From the NCBI RefSeq assembly GCF_028368855.1, contig NZ_JAQNCY010000001.1, forward strand, positions 434,001-498,000: a stretch of 64,000 nucleotides of DNA, given 5' to 3'. This document shows, one piece after another, positions 17,748-26,545 of this stretch. The notes below the pieces were generated by a model. That model saw only the letters and a program-made list of their open reading frames with translations, was not told where the DNA came from and did not search any database. The DNA is from Leisingera sp. SS27. GTDB lineage: Bacteria; Pseudomonadota; Alphaproteobacteria; Rhodobacterales; Rhodobacteraceae. Position 1 is the first letter of the stretch. Every line of letters begins with the position of its first letter. A program made the translations under genes and the position numbers.

Positions 17748-18206
17748 TCAGCTCCGGGTGTTTTTCTTGTTCATGGATTTGACGTCCAGAACTTCAGGGG
17801 CCTGGGCTTCGTGCGGGTGCTCGGCACCGGCGTAAACGCGCAGGTTGGTCATTTGCTGACGCGACAGGCGGTTGCCCGGCAGCATGCGCTTGACCGCTTG
17901 GGTCACAACGCGCTCCGGGTGTGCACCTTCCAGGATTTCCTGCTTGGTGCGCGACTTGATGCCGCCCGGGTGGCCAGTGTGCCAGTAGAAGTGCTCATCG
18001 CGCTTCTTGCCGGTCATCTGCACCTTTTCGGCGTTGATGATGATGACGTTGTCGCCCATGTCCATATGCGGAGTGAAGGACGCTTTGTGCTTGCCGCGCA
18101 GGCGCATGGCAACGATCGAGGCAAGACGGCCCAGCACCACGCCCTCGGCGTCGATGATGATCCACTTCTTCTCGATATCTGCCGGAGTAGCAGAGAAGGT
18201 TTTCAT
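17748..18206 (-). CDS. rplM: 50S ribosomal protein L13
   Basis: Ribosomal protein uL13, 152 residues, with [16 protein letters not shown] near the N-terminus and [11 protein letters not shown] in the core. It is the first gene of the rplM-rpsI operon. The upstream 166 bases to the MocR gene hold its promoter; the AT-rich stretch at 18300-18372 stands out in this GC-rich window. Confidence 0.98.
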   Translation of the reverse strand: MKTFSATPADIEKKWIIIDAEGVVLGRLASIVAMRLRGKHKASFTPHMDMGDNVIIINAEKVQMTGKKRDEHFYWHTGHPGGIKSRTKQEILEGAHPERVVTQAVKRMLPGNRLSRQQMTNLRVYAGAEHPHEAQAPEVLDVKSMNKKNTRS

Positions 18207-18299
18207 GGCAGGTCAATCCTGTTTGTCGTGAAGGCAGAATCCCAGAGGTCTTCGGCCTGAATTCGATGGACGGGGTTTACGGGTATCCGCAGCCTCAGT

Positions 18300-18372
18300 C
18301 AACACCAGCAAACAAGAATAAACCGTTACAAAACAATGTGTTAAAAATTAGGTATTATAATACCCCACGAAT
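18300..18372. other. AT-rich intergenic patch with palindrome
   Basis: This stretch between rplM and the end of the MocR gene is markedly AT-rich. It contains GGTATTATAATACC (about 18350-18363), a perfect 14-bp palindrome, followed on the minus strand by TAATTTTT. It could be the terminator of the MocR gene or a regulator site for rplM. Confidence 0.4.
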
Positions 18373-19776
18373 TCACACGCTGATCTGCTCCGGCGGGTTG
18401 TCCAGCAGGGCGCGCAGGCGCAGCATTGCCTCCTCGAACTGTTTCAGCGGCACATGCGCGTTGATGGCAATGCGCACCGCATGAGGCGCGCGGCCGTCGC
18501 GCAGAGCGAATTCATCTGCCGAGCGGATCTGCACGCCGTTGGCCTCTGCCGCACGGGTAAAGGCGGCGGCGCGCCAGCCGGACGGCAGTTTCAGCCAGAG
18601 GAACGGAACCTCAGGGTTCCAGGTCAAGTCGAAACCGCCAAGCGCGTTGACCGCCACCCGCACATAGCGGGCCATTTCGTTGTTCACGGCCTTCACCAAG
18701 CCAGGCAGCCGCGGATCGCTGAGCAGGATCCGCACAAGTTCCGCCAGAGGCTGCGCCAGGCCGAAATAGCCGTATTCCGCCACCCGCCGCAGGTCTGCCG
18801 CTTTCCCCTCCGGCGCCAGCGCAAAGCCCACGCGCAGGGCCGGGGTCAGGATCTTGGAGATCGAGGAGACATGCCATGCCAGTTCCGGCGCCAGCGCCCG
18901 GTAGCTGGGCGCGCGCGATTCCCCCAGCCGGTAACAGTCGTCCTCGACAATCTGCACACCATGGCGGCGGGCGATGCGGACGATCTCCTTGCGCCGTTCC
19001 AGAGGTGTGAACAGCCCGGTGGGATTGTGCACTTCCGGGCTGGTGCAGATGACGGAGGCGCCGGACTTGCGGATTGCCAGCTCCATCGCATCCGGGCGGA
19101 TGCCGTGCTCATCCATGGCGACTTCAACCACCTGCGCCCTGAGCAGCTCCGCCGCGCGGCGGAAACCTGCATAGGTCAGATCCTCGACCATGATCACCGG
19201 CTGCGGGCCTTGCAGTATCGCCTGCAGCGCTACCATGATGGCGTTTTGGCCGCCATGGGTCAGCACCACGTCCTTTTCACTGACCGGGCCAACCGGCGCT
19301 TTGGCAATCCAATCCGCAGCGGCTTGGCGCACTGGCTGATAGGCGTCGCGTGTCGGGTAGTTCAGAAAGTTGCGCGCCTCGCCTTCAGCGACCTTGTGCA
19401 GCGCTTCGCGCACCGCCGCCACCTGGCCCATGTCGGCAATCCGCGGGCTGAACAGGCTGACATGGCCGGGATCGCGCGCCTCCAGAAGATGCAGCTCCCG
19501 CGACCATACGTCATCGGGCACCGGCTTCTTCTTTTCGGCTACGAAAGTGCCGCGCCCGACTTCGGCTTCCAGCACACCCTCATCGGTCAGGATACTGTAA
19601 GCGCGGGCGACAGTGCCGGGCGTTATACTCAACTGATACGCGAGGTCACGCACCGGCGGCAGCTTTGTACCAATTTTTAAACTGCCCATTTCGACAGCAG
19701 AGCGGATTGTATCTGCGACCTTTTTGTACTTGGGACCTTTTGTCTCACCCAGCGTTTGCGGCCAAATTGTACCCAT
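18373..19776 (-). CDS. MocR-type GntR/aminotransferase fusion regulator
   Basis: Transcription factor of 467 residues. A GntR winged helix (about 15-80, with LPPVRDLAYQLSITPGTVARAYSIL) is fused to a type I PLP aminotransferase-like domain. The Schiff-base lysine is Lys308 in SSISKILTP, and the other PLP residues (THGGQNAI, EVHNPTG) are present. Family members such as PdxR, TauR, GabR and DdlR control amino-compound or vitamin metabolism using PLP as sensor. It is divergent from a DUF1127 gene over 96 bases; repeats of TTGTAT type in between are likely its operator. The target effector is not predictable. Confidence 0.9.
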   Translation of the reverse strand: MGTIWPQTLGETKGPKYKKVADTIRSAVEMGSLKIGTKLPPVRDLAYQLSITPGTVARAYSILTDEGVLEAEVGRGTFVAEKKKPVPDDVWSRELHLLEARDPGHVSLFSPRIADMGQVAAVREALHKVAEGEARNFLNYPTRDAYQPVRQAAADWIAKAPVGPVSEKDVVLTHGGQNAIMVALQAILQGPQPVIMVEDLTYAGFRRAAELLRAQVVEVAMDEHGIRPDAMELAIRKSGASVICTSPEVHNPTGLFTPLERRKEIVRIARRHGVQIVEDDCYRLGESRAPSYRALAPELAWHVSSISKILTPALRVGFALAPEGKAADLRRVAEYGYFGLAQPLAELVRILLSDPRLPGLVKAVNNEMARYVRVAVNALGGFDLTWNPEVPFLWLKLPSGWRAAAFTRAAEANGVQIRSADEFALRDGRAPHAVRIAINAHVPLKQFEEAMLRLRALLDNPPEQISV

Positions 19777-19860
19777 TACAATCCATCCTTGGACAACCTC
19801 TCACCCCCTTTGTATCAAAACACTACGACAAATCAACAGGATTGTATCAACACAATACGA
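19766..19860. promoter_or_regulatory. Probable MocR operator: TTGTAT repeats in the divergent promoter
   Basis: ATTGTA-n5-TACAAT (19766-19782) overlaps the MocR start codon. Two similar 19-base elements, TTGTATCAAAACACTACGA (19810) and TTGTATCAACACAATACGA (19842), repeat in the same direction at a 32-base interval, about three helical turns. MocR proteins usually bind paired direct repeats, so autoregulation and control of the DUF1127 gene is likely. Confidence 0.55.
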
Positions 19861-19872
19861 AGGAAGCCTCCC

Positions 19873-20106
19873 ATGGCACAGCATATGCAAATGGCACAAT
19901 CGAACATGTCCTATCTGAACAGCCGCCCGGCCCTGCCGGTGCTGGCGCAATGGGCCGTCTCTTTTGCCGTGCTGGTGACCAAGTGGAGCCTGCGCCATCG
20001 CACACGAACCCATTTGAAACATCTGAGCGACACGCAGCTGAAAGACATCGGGCTGACCCGTGAGGACGCCCATTATGAAGCCACTCTTCCGTTCTGGCGC
20101 CCGTGA
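19873..20106 (+). CDS. DUF1127 domain protein
   Basis: Small basic protein of 77 residues. The C-terminal HLSDTQLKDIGLTRED motif is the DUF1127 core, a short arginine-rich module that in alphaproteobacteria takes part in RNA and phosphate or carbon metabolism control. An N-terminal hydrophobic stretch (PVLAQWAVSFAVLVT) may associate with the membrane. ATG 19873 follows AGGAAG; the longer frame upstream runs through the operator region and is unlikely. Terminator follows. Confidence 0.8.
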   Translation: MAQHMQMAQSNMSYLNSRPALPVLAQWAVSFAVLVTKWSLRHRTRTHLKHLSDTQLKDIGLTREDAHYEATLPFWRP

Positions 20107-20132
20107 TCCCCTGGGCAAAGGAACAACCTGAC

Positions 20133-20158
20133 GGCCGGGGTTCGCCCCGGCCTTTTTT
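20133..20158 (+). terminator. Rho-independent terminator of the DUF1127 gene
   Basis: Perfect 8-bp stem GGCCGGGG / CCCCGGCC with loop TTCG, followed by TTTTTT. Confidence 0.92.
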
Positions 20159-20278
20159 ATTTGCGCCCTGGCGCCTGCGGAGGTGAGCCTGGCAGCCGCC
20201 GCATTAAACATCCGCTCTTGGCCCCGCCCGCGCGCTTTGCTAGGCGCAGCGGGACGAAAACCAGATTTGGCAGATTAG

Positions 20279-21169
20279 ATGCAGCGCGACCCCATTCTTG
20301 TTGTAGACCGCGAGACCGGCGAAACCTTTGAAGAGGCGGTGCTGGGTGAAAAATGGATCCGCTGGGCCTATCAGAACGCCAGTGCACGGCCGGTGGAAAA
20401 GCTGCTGTTCCGATCCAGCCTGATCAGCCGCCTGATGGGCGCCTGGTTCAACTCGCGGTTTTCCAAGGGCAAGATCGCGGCAGTGGTCGACGAACTGTCC
20501 ATCGACATGAGCGAGGCCACCGCACCGGCAGACAGCTACGGCTGTTTCAACGACTTCTTTGTCCGCAATCTGAGACCCGAAGCCCGCCCCTTCAGCACGG
20601 ACCCGAAGCAAGTTGTCTCGCCCGCCGATGGCCGGGTACTGGTGTTTCCGGAGCTGGCCGGGGACGTGTTTGTCCCCGTGAAGGGCTACCCGATGTCGGT
20701 GCACACCATGCTGCCCGGCATTGCCGATCGGTTCATCGGCGGTGCGCTGGCGATTGTTCGGCTGTGCCCGGCGGACTACCACCGCTACCATTTCCCAGCC
20801 GCAGGCCGCATCACAGCGTCGAAGGACATTCCCGGCGCGCTGCATTCGGTCAACCCGATTGCGCTTGGCGCCGGGCCGGATGTGTTCGGCGAGAACAAGC
20901 GGACCTGGACACTGATCGAAACTGAAAACCTGGGCAGCTACTGCTTTGTAGAGGTCGGCGCCTTCGGCGTCGGCTCCATCGTCAACACCCGCACCTCTGG
21001 CGCTGTGCAGAAGATGGACGAGAAGGGCTATTTCAAGTTCGGCGGCTCTACTGTGGTGGTGGTGTTCGAGCCGGTTAAAGTGCGGTTCGCCGATGATCTG
21101 GTGGCAAACAGCGCCAAGGGCCGCGAAACACTGGTCAAGGTGGGCCAGTCTTTCGCCACCGCTCTTTAG
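20279..21169 (+). CDS. psd: Phosphatidylserine decarboxylase proenzyme
   Basis: Makes phosphatidylethanolamine from phosphatidylserine at the inner membrane. The 296-residue proenzyme has the self-cleavage motif GGST, with cleavage expected between Gly256 and Ser257, giving the pyruvoyl cofactor. The charge-relay residues Asp117 (SPADG) and His171 (YHRYHFP) are present. The motif is GGST in place of the common LGST. Its stop overlaps the stop of the convergent thioesterase by four bases. No pssA gene is nearby. Confidence 0.93.
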   Translation: MQRDPILVVDRETGETFEEAVLGEKWIRWAYQNASARPVEKLLFRSSLISRLMGAWFNSRFSKGKIAAVVDELSIDMSEATAPADSYGCFNDFFVRNLRPEARPFSTDPKQVVSPADGRVLVFPELAGDVFVPVKGYPMSVHTMLPGIADRFIGGALAIVRLCPADYHRYHFPAAGRITASKDIPGALHSVNPIALGAGPDVFGENKRTWTLIETENLGSYCFVEVGAFGVGSIVNTRTSGAVQKMDEKGYFKFGGSTVVVVFEPVKVRFADDLVANSAKGRETLVKVGQSFATAL

Positions 21170-21588
21170 CGTTTCGGCGGGATCGAATAGGTCATCGAGG
21201 CGCGCGCCACCGGCTCTGCCATGCCTTCGGAATAGATCAGCACATCTGCCACAGCCAGCACACGGCCCAGCTTGAGCAGCCGCGCCTCGCCGATCAGGTC
21301 GGCACCGGCCGCGGGCTTGCGCATAAAATCGAGCGAGCAGTTGGTTGTGACCGCCAGCGCCTCTTGCCCCAGATGGGCCAGGATCAGCGCGTAGACCGCG
21401 CAATCGGCCAGCGCGAACATCGACGGGCCGGAGACAGTGCCGCCGGGGCGCAGGTGCCGCTCCGCCGTCAACAGCCGCATCCTCAGGTGGCTTTCCTCCA
21501 TCGCGTCGATGACAAAGTCATCCCGCACCTGCGGAAAAATCTCATGCAGGTATGCTGTCAGACCTGCGACATCAAATGCCAGCGCCAT
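21166..21588 (-). CDS. PaaI family thioesterase (hotdog fold)
   Basis: Acyl-CoA thioesterase of 140 residues. The motif LRPGGTVSGPSMFALADCAVYALIL (central hotdog helix, shown here as about residues 46-70) and the SLDFMRKPAAG strand are typical of PaaI/YigI-type hotdog enzymes. ATG 21588 follows an AAAGGGA site; the in-frame start at 21645 would overlap the promoter of the divergent enoyl-CoA hydratase. The pairing with an enoyl-CoA hydratase suggests acyl-CoA metabolism. Confidence 0.8.
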   Translation of the reverse strand: MALAFDVAGLTAYLHEIFPQVRDDFVIDAMEESHLRMRLLTAERHLRPGGTVSGPSMFALADCAVYALILAHLGQEALAVTTNCSLDFMRKPAAGADLIGEARLLKLGRVLAVADVLIYSEGMAEPVARASMTYSIPPKR

Positions 21589-21646
21589 GCTTTCCCTTTC
21601 TGTCCGCCCCGCATAGAGTTGCCCCCGGATTTGCGAGGAGGGCAAG

Positions 21647-22432
21647 ATGGCAATTCTGGAACGTCACGACACGGGCGCGATTGCACGGCTTACGATGAAC
21701 ATGCCGGAAAAGCTGAACGCGCTGTCGGATGAGATGCTGGCCGCACTTCAGGAGCAGATCGGCGCCTTGCGCGAAGACAGCCGCGTCAAGGTTGTGATTC
21801 TGTCCGGCGCAGGCAAGGCATTCTGTGCAGGCCATGACATCAAGCAGATGACCGCAGGCCGCGCAGGCGAAGATGGCGGCAAAGCCTATTTCCAGGATCT
21901 GTTTGCCCGCTGCACCAGCGTGATGACGGGGCTGCAATCCCTGCCCCAGCCAGTCATTGCCCAAGTACACGGCATTGCCACCGCGGCGGGCTGCCAGCTG
22001 GTTGCCTCCTGCGATCTTGCAGTGGCGGCGGAAGGCACCCGGTTCGGCGTCAACGGCGTGAACATCGGCTTGTTCTGCTCTACCCCGATGGTGGCGCTGT
22101 CGCGCAATATCCCCCGCAAACAGGCGTTTGAGCTGCTGACCACCGGCGAATTCGTGGACGCGGCCCGGGCTGTTGAGCTGGGGCTCGCCAACCGTGCTGT
22201 GCCGCTGGAGGACTTGGAGGCGGAGACCACGCGGCTGGCGGAAACCATCGCATCCAAACTGGGGGCGGCGGTCAAGATCGGCAAGCAGGCGTTCTATGAG
22301 CAGCTGCAGATGCCGCTGGACCAGGCCTATGCCTATACCAGCGGCGTGATTGTCGAGAACCTGATGCACCGCGACACCATCGAAGGCATGGCCGCCTTTA
22401 TCGAAAAACGCGCCCCCGACTGGCAGGAGTGA
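21647..22432 (+). CDS. Enoyl-CoA hydratase/isomerase family protein (lacking catalytic Glu)
   Basis: Crotonase-fold protein of 261 residues. The CoA-binding oxyanion segments GAGKAFCAGHDIKQM (about 45-59) and GIATAAGCQLVASCDLA are present. Where classical enoyl-CoA hydratase has two catalytic glutamates, this protein has Gln in AGCQLV and no Glu in FGVNGVNIGLFC, so it is closest to the ECHDC3-like group. It may bind acyl-CoA without being a hydratase. It lies divergent from the PaaI-type thioesterase across 58 bases, so the two probably share a promoter region. Confidence 0.8.
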   Translation: MAILERHDTGAIARLTMNMPEKLNALSDEMLAALQEQIGALREDSRVKVVILSGAGKAFCAGHDIKQMTAGRAGEDGGKAYFQDLFARCTSVMTGLQSLPQPVIAQVHGIATAAGCQLVASCDLAVAAEGTRFGVNGVNIGLFCSTPMVALSRNIPRKQAFELLTTGEFVDAARAVELGLANRAVPLEDLEAETTRLAETIASKLGAAVKIGKQAFYEQLQMPLDQAYAYTSGVIVENLMHRDTIEGMAAFIEKRAPDWQE

Positions 22433-22732
22433 AATTTTCCGAAAATTAACGGAAAGCTTTAGCCTTTGTTTACCAATCGGAACGTAATGTTTCCGTAATA
22501 AGCCAAATGCCCGGCTTTCAATTCGGGCAGAAAGATGGCAGAGATTGGGCAAGGTCGCAGACCGGCACAATTTGGGCTGCTGCTGCAGAAGGGTCCCTCC
22601 AACCGGTTCTCTCACCCCGGTGATCCATTCCTGCAGCGGCGGCCCCAAATCTCCCCCCCCTCCCGCATCGAACGGCGTCCGGCCCGCCCCAAGCCTGTTG
22701 CACGCGCCCGCCCCCTGCCCTATGTGGCGGGC
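22433..22732. promoter_or_regulatory. 300-bp leader of trmFO with short inverted repeats
   Basis: No gene is seen. Near its left end TTTCCG-n8-CGGAAA (about 22437-22456) and then CGGAA-n7-TTCCG-like half sites recur, and GCCCG-n10-CGGGC (22509-22530) could form a hairpin. The first may be a symmetric regulator site. The rest is GC-rich leader of trmFO, whose possible upstream starts lack family-like sequence. Confidence 0.4.
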
Positions 22733-24088
22733 ATGACAGATCATTCGGCACAGACATTGCATATCGTGGGCGGCGGCATGGCCGGCTCGGAAGCGGCCTG
22801 GCAGGCGGCAAACATGGGCGTTGAGGTGGTGATCCACGAAATGCGCCCGAAGGTAGAGACCTTTGCCCACCAGACCGGCAATCTGGGCGAGATGGTGTGC
22901 TCGAACTCCTTCCGTTCGGATGATGATGAGCAGAACGCCGTGGGTCTGTTGCATTGGGAGATGCGCGCGGCAAACGGGCTGATCATGACCACCGCGGATG
23001 AGCACCGGCTGCCCGCAGGCGGCGCCCTGGCTGTGGACCGCGACCCCTTTGCCGAAACGGTGACCGCCAAGCTGAAGGCGCATCCGAATGTTACTGTTTC
23101 TTATGAAGAAATCACCGAACTGCCGAGCGATGGCCACTGGATTTTTGCCACCGGCCCGCTGACCTCGCCGGAGCTGGGCAAGGCCATTCAAGCGGAAACC
23201 GGGGCCGAGGCCCTGGCCTTCTTCGATGCCATTGCGCCGATTGTCTATGCCGAATCCATCGATATGTCGCAGGCCTGGATGCAATCGCGCTATGACAAGG
23301 GCGAGACCGAGGAGGAGCGCACCGCCTACCTCAACTGCCCGATGGACAAGGACCAGTATGAGGCCTTCATCGACGCACTTCTGGCTGCCGACAAAACCGA
23401 GTTTCACGAGGGCGAGACCGCTGGCTATTTCGACGGCTGCCTGCCGATCGAGGTGATGGCCGAACGCGGCCGCGAGACCCTGCGCCACGGGCCGATGAAG
23501 CCGGTGGGATTGACCAACCCGCACCAGCCGGAGGTCAAGGCCCATGCGGTGGTGCAGCTGCGCCGCGACAACGCCCTGGGGACGCTGTTCAATATCGTGG
23601 GCTTTCAGACCAAGATGAAATACGGCGCCCAGACAGAAGTCTTCAAGATGATCCCCGGGCTGGAAAACGCCAGCTTTGCCCGGCTCGGCGGCATCCACCG
23701 CAACACTTTCCTGAACTCGCCCACGCTGCTGGACAGCCAGATGCGGCTGAAGTCCCGGCCCCACATTCGCTTTGCCGGTCAGATCACCGGGGTTGAGGGT
23801 TATGTGGAAAGCGCGGCCATGGGACTGCTGGCAGGCCGCCTGGCTGCGGCAGAGATCCTGGGCCAAGAGCTGCCCGTTGTTCCGCAGGACAGCGCCATGG
23901 GCGCTCTGATCCATCACATCACCGGTGGCGCTGAAGCCAAGACCTTTCAGCCGATGAACGTGAACTTCGGCTTGTTCCGCCCGGTTGACGGCCTCAAGGG
24001 CGGCCGCCGCGGCCGCAAGGACCGCTACAAGGCCTATACCGACCGCGCCAAGGATGTCTGGCAGGAGTGGCTGAAAAACTTTTCCTAG
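22733..24088 (+). CDS. trmFO: tRNA (uracil-54-C5)-methyltransferase, folate/FAD dependent
   Basis: Forms ribothymidine at position 54 of tRNA using methylene-tetrahydrofolate and FAD. The 451-residue protein begins with the FAD-binding [15 protein letters not shown] motif and shows [16 protein letters not shown] and the C-terminal [16 protein letters not shown]. This length fits the family. The longer frame from 22535 adds 66 residues of low-complexity arginine/proline sequence and is rejected. A methyltransferase gene follows 33 bases downstream. Confidence 0.95.
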   Translation: MTDHSAQTLHIVGGGMAGSEAAWQAANMGVEVVIHEMRPKVETFAHQTGNLGEMVCSNSFRSDDDEQNAVGLLHWEMRAANGLIMTTADEHRLPAGGALAVDRDPFAETVTAKLKAHPNVTVSYEEITELPSDGHWIFATGPLTSPELGKAIQAETGAEALAFFDAIAPIVYAESIDMSQAWMQSRYDKGETEEERTAYLNCPMDKDQYEAFIDALLAADKTEFHEGETAGYFDGCLPIEVMAERGRETLRHGPMKPVGLTNPHQPEVKAHAVVQLRRDNALGTLFNIVGFQTKMKYGAQTEVFKMIPGLENASFARLGGIHRNTFLNSPTLLDSQMRLKSRPHIRFAGQITGVEGYVESAAMGLLAGRLAAAEILGQELPVVPQDSAMGALIHHITGGAEAKTFQPMNVNFGLFRPVDGLKGGRRGRKDRYKAYTDRAKDVWQEWLKNFS

Positions 24089-24121
24089 ACGAAAAGCCCT
24101 GCCCGCGCCTAAACTTTTCCC

Positions 24122-24736
24122 ATGAGCGAAAAGTTTCTGGACAAGGCGTACGGCCTTGAAACACCGGAAGCGACCCTGGAGCACTATGACCAATGGGCCG
24201 CTTCCTATGACGCGGAGATTGCCGAAAACGGTTACGCGACACCGGGGCGGATTGCCCGGGCTTTGGCAAAATACCAAACGGACATGAGCGACCCCGTGCT
24301 GGATTTCGGCTGCGGAACCGGCTTGGCGGGCCTGGCCCTGCGGCTGCAAGGGTTTGAAACCGTGGACGGTATGGAGCCATCGGAGGAAATGCTGGCCCAG
24401 GCCCGCAGCAAAGGCGCCTACCGCACGCTGACGCGGATCGATCCCGCAGAAAAACAGCCGATCCCGCGCGGCGCCTACCGGCTGATCACCGGCTGCGGCG
24501 TTCTGGGCACGGGCGCAGCCCCGCCTGCGGTGTTCGACACAATCATGCACGCCTTGCCGCGCGGCGGATTGTTTGCCTTTTCCTATAACGACCACGCGCT
24601 GGCCGACCATGCCTATACCGGCAAGCTTAATGAATGGCTGGACTGTTCAGCAGCACGGCTGCTATTCCGGGAACACGGGGATCACCTCCCCGGAATCGAC
24701 CTGAAGTCCACCGTTTATGTAATTGAGAAAGCGTGA
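24122..24736 (+). CDS. Class I SAM-dependent methyltransferase
   Basis: Protein of 204 residues with SAM motif I VLDFGCGTGLAGLAL (about 59-73) and a GMEPSEEMLAQA motif II. It resembles WBSCR27/METTL27-type methyltransferases; substrate unknown. The last bases overlap the gluQRS start by four (GTGA), so translation is coupled and it may act on RNA, but this is inference. Confidence 0.8.
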   Translation: MSEKFLDKAYGLETPEATLEHYDQWAASYDAEIAENGYATPGRIARALAKYQTDMSDPVLDFGCGTGLAGLALRLQGFETVDGMEPSEEMLAQARSKGAYRTLTRIDPAEKQPIPRGAYRLITGCGVLGTGAAPPAVFDTIMHALPRGGLFAFSYNDHALADHAYTGKLNEWLDCSAARLLFREHGDHLPGIDLKSTVYVIEKA

Positions 24737-25593
24737 CATTCACCACACGTTTCGCGCCGTCGCCAACCGGACCACTGCATCTGGGCCATGCCTATTCTGC
24801 CATGCTGGCGCATGACATGGCAGTGGCCGAAGGCGGCACCTTCCTGCTGCGCATCGAAGACATTGACCAATCCCGCACCCGCCCTGAATGGGAGGCGCAG
24901 ATCTACGAGGACCTGCGCTGGCTCGGCCTCGGCTGGCCCGAACCGGTGATGCGCCAGTCAGAGCGGCTGCCCCGCTATCAGGAAGCACTGGGCCAGCTGA
25001 CCGCAATGGGTCTCACCTATCCTTGCCGCTGCAACCGCGCCGACATAGAGGCCGCTGCTGGCGCCCCGCAGGAAGGTGTGCCGCAATTCGGCCCGGATGG
25101 GCGCATCTACCCCGGCACTTGCCGCGGCCGGCAGCCGACGGACACGACGGGCCCGGACGTGATCCGCCTGAATATGGAAAAAGCGGTTCGCGCCGCGGAC
25201 TTGCGAAGTTTCACGGAGACGGGGCCGGATTTTCAGGGCACGCATGCCTTGAACCCTGACGCGCTGATCGCAGCTGTCGGCGACATCATTCTGGTGCGCC
25301 GCAATATGGGCAGCTCCTACCACCTGTCGGTGGTTGTGGACGATGCGGACCAGCAAATCACACACGCCGTGCGCGGTGCCGACCTGTTCGAAGCCACCCA
25401 GATCCACGTTCTGCTTCAGTGCCTGCTGGGCCTGCCCACACCTGCCTACCACCACCACCGCCTGATCCGCGACGATCAAGGCAAGCGGCTGGCCAAGCGC
25501 GACGACGCCCGCGCCATCGCCAAATACCGCGCCGAGGGCGTCACCCCGCAGGACATCCGGGACATGGTGGGCCTGCTCGCTTCTTCTGGCTGA
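24733..25593 (+). CDS. gluQRS: Glutamyl-Q tRNA(Asp) synthetase
   Basis: Attaches glutamate to queuosine at position 34 of tRNA-Asp. The 286-residue enzyme has the GluRS catalytic core without the anticodon-binding domain. The HIGH motif is HLGH (in APSPTGPLHLGHAYS) and the KMSKS-like motif is KRLAKR. Zinc cysteines lie in YPCRCNRAD and GTCRGR. GTG 24733 is the start and overlaps the upstream methyltransferase stop by four bases. The last codons (LLASSG) lie in a repeated element at 25581-25630. Confidence 0.95.
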   Translation: MTFTTRFAPSPTGPLHLGHAYSAMLAHDMAVAEGGTFLLRIEDIDQSRTRPEWEAQIYEDLRWLGLGWPEPVMRQSERLPRYQEALGQLTAMGLTYPCRCNRADIEAAAGAPQEGVPQFGPDGRIYPGTCRGRQPTDTTGPDVIRLNMEKAVRAADLRSFTETGPDFQGTHALNPDALIAAVGDIILVRRNMGSSYHLSVVVDDADQQITHAVRGADLFEATQIHVLLQCLLGLPTPAYHHHRLIRDDQGKRLAKRDDARAIAKYRAEGVTPQDIRDMVGLLASSG

Positions 25594-25630
25594 AAATATC
25601 CCCGCCGGAGGCACGGCCCGCCAGGGCCGT
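25581..25630 (-). repeat. Hairpin-plus-tail repetitive element, copy 1
   Basis: Read on the minus strand it is a perfect hairpin ACGGCCC-n4-GGGCCGT followed by CCTCCGGCGGGGATATTTTC and then AGCCAGAAGAA. The element at 52935-52988 has the same architecture (hairpin, CCCCCGGGATACTTGAG, GCCAGATGAAAG). Similar elements are widespread after genes in Rhodobacterales. Here its end encodes the last residues and stop codon of gluQRS. Confidence 0.6.
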
Positions 25631-25642
25631 ACACGAATCGGA

Positions 25643-26014
25643 TCAGCTCATCGGCTTCATAAGCTCAACCTCTTCCCCGTCCCGCACGGCGGTATAGAAA
25701 CACGTCCGGCGGTTGGTGTGGCAGGCCGCCCCGGTCTGGCGCACCAGCGCCAACAGGCAATCCTGGTCGCAATCAATCCGCAGATCCACCAGTTCCTGTA
25801 CATGGCCGGAGGTTTCACCCTTGATCCAGAATGATTGCCGCGAGCGCGACCAATAGGTGACCTTGCCGGTCTCCAGCGTCTTCGCCACCGCATCGGCATT
25901 CATCCAGGCCATCATCAGCACTTCGCCGGAGGTTTCATCCTGCGCAATGCAAGGGATCAGACCGGCATCGTTATAGGTCAGGCTGGAGGGGTCAAAGGAC
26001 TTGGGCGAAGACAT
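25643..26014 (-). CDS. hisI: Phosphoribosyl-AMP cyclohydrolase
   Basis: Third step of histidine biosynthesis. The 123-residue enzyme has no fused HisE domain. The zinc and magnesium ligands are in RIDCDQDCLL and ACHTNRRTCFY. ATG 26014 begins MSSPKSFDPS, while longer frames extend into the divergent neighbour. It lies outside any his operon and diverges from the scaffold gene over 78 bases. Confidence 0.95.
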   Translation of the reverse strand: MSSPKSFDPSSLTYNDAGLIPCIAQDETSGEVLMMAWMNADAVAKTLETGKVTYWSRSRQSFWIKGETSGHVQELVDLRIDCDQDCLLALVRQTGAACHTNRRTCFYTAVRDGEEVELMKPMS

Positions 26015-26092
26015 GGGGCAAAAACCTTTTGCATCTGCTGTTCGGCTCCCTATGTATGGGGAACCTGCAAAATGGGAAAGACCGGGAAAGCG

Positions 26093-26545
26093 ATGTCTGG
26101 CGATAGTGATCTGATCAAGCTGTATTCCTCGCGCATCTTGGCGCTGGCCGCCGACATTCCGCATCTGGACCGGCTGCAGGCACCGGATGCCACGGTCAAG
26201 AAGCGCTCGCCGCTGTGCGGCTCTGCCGTGACGGTCGACATCAAGGTAGGGGACGGCCGGATCACGGATTTCGGCCAGGACGTGAAGGCCTGTGCCCTGG
26301 GTCAGGCCTCTGCCGCGGTGACTGGTGCCAACGTGATCGGACGGACGCTGCAGGAAGTGGAAACCGCCCGCGATCAGTTGAAGGCCATGCTGACCCAAGA
26401 CGGACCGGTCCCTGATGCGCCGTTTGACGGGCTGGAAGTTCTGCAGCCTGCAAAGGAATTCAAGAACCGCCATGCCTCGATCATGCTCGCGCTGGAGGCA
26501 ACGCTGGAAGCCATGCAGGCCGCAGCCAAGGAGCAGTGCGCCTAA
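26093..26545 (+). CDS. IscU/NifU-N-like iron-sulfur scaffold protein
   Basis: Protein of 150 residues resembling the NifU N-terminal/IscU fold, which binds transient Fe-S clusters. The three potential cluster cysteines are in KKRSPLCGSAV, DVKACALGQA and the C-terminal KEQCA, though the spacing differs from classic IscU. I chose ATG 26093 because family members begin with a short MSG.. sequence; ATG 26072 seven codons upstream is possible. It is divergent from hisI, with no isc/suf genes nearby. Confidence 0.75.
   Translation: MSGDSDLIKLYSSRILALAADIPHLDRLQAPDATVKKRSPLCGSAVTVDIKVGDGRITDFGQDVKACALGQASAAVTGANVIGRTLQEVETARDQLKAMLTQDGPVPDAPFDGLEVLQPAKEFKNRHASIMLALEATLEAMQAAAKEQCA

Noticed and set aside
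22535-22732. 66-residue N-terminal extension of TrmFO
   Set aside because: Low-complexity and unlike the family, whose FAD motif is normally near the N-terminus.
21572-24610. 1012-residue minus-strand open frame
   Set aside because: It lies across enoyl-CoA hydratase and trmFO on the other strand and reads as arginine/glycine/histidine-rich noise. High GC content often creates such antisense frames.
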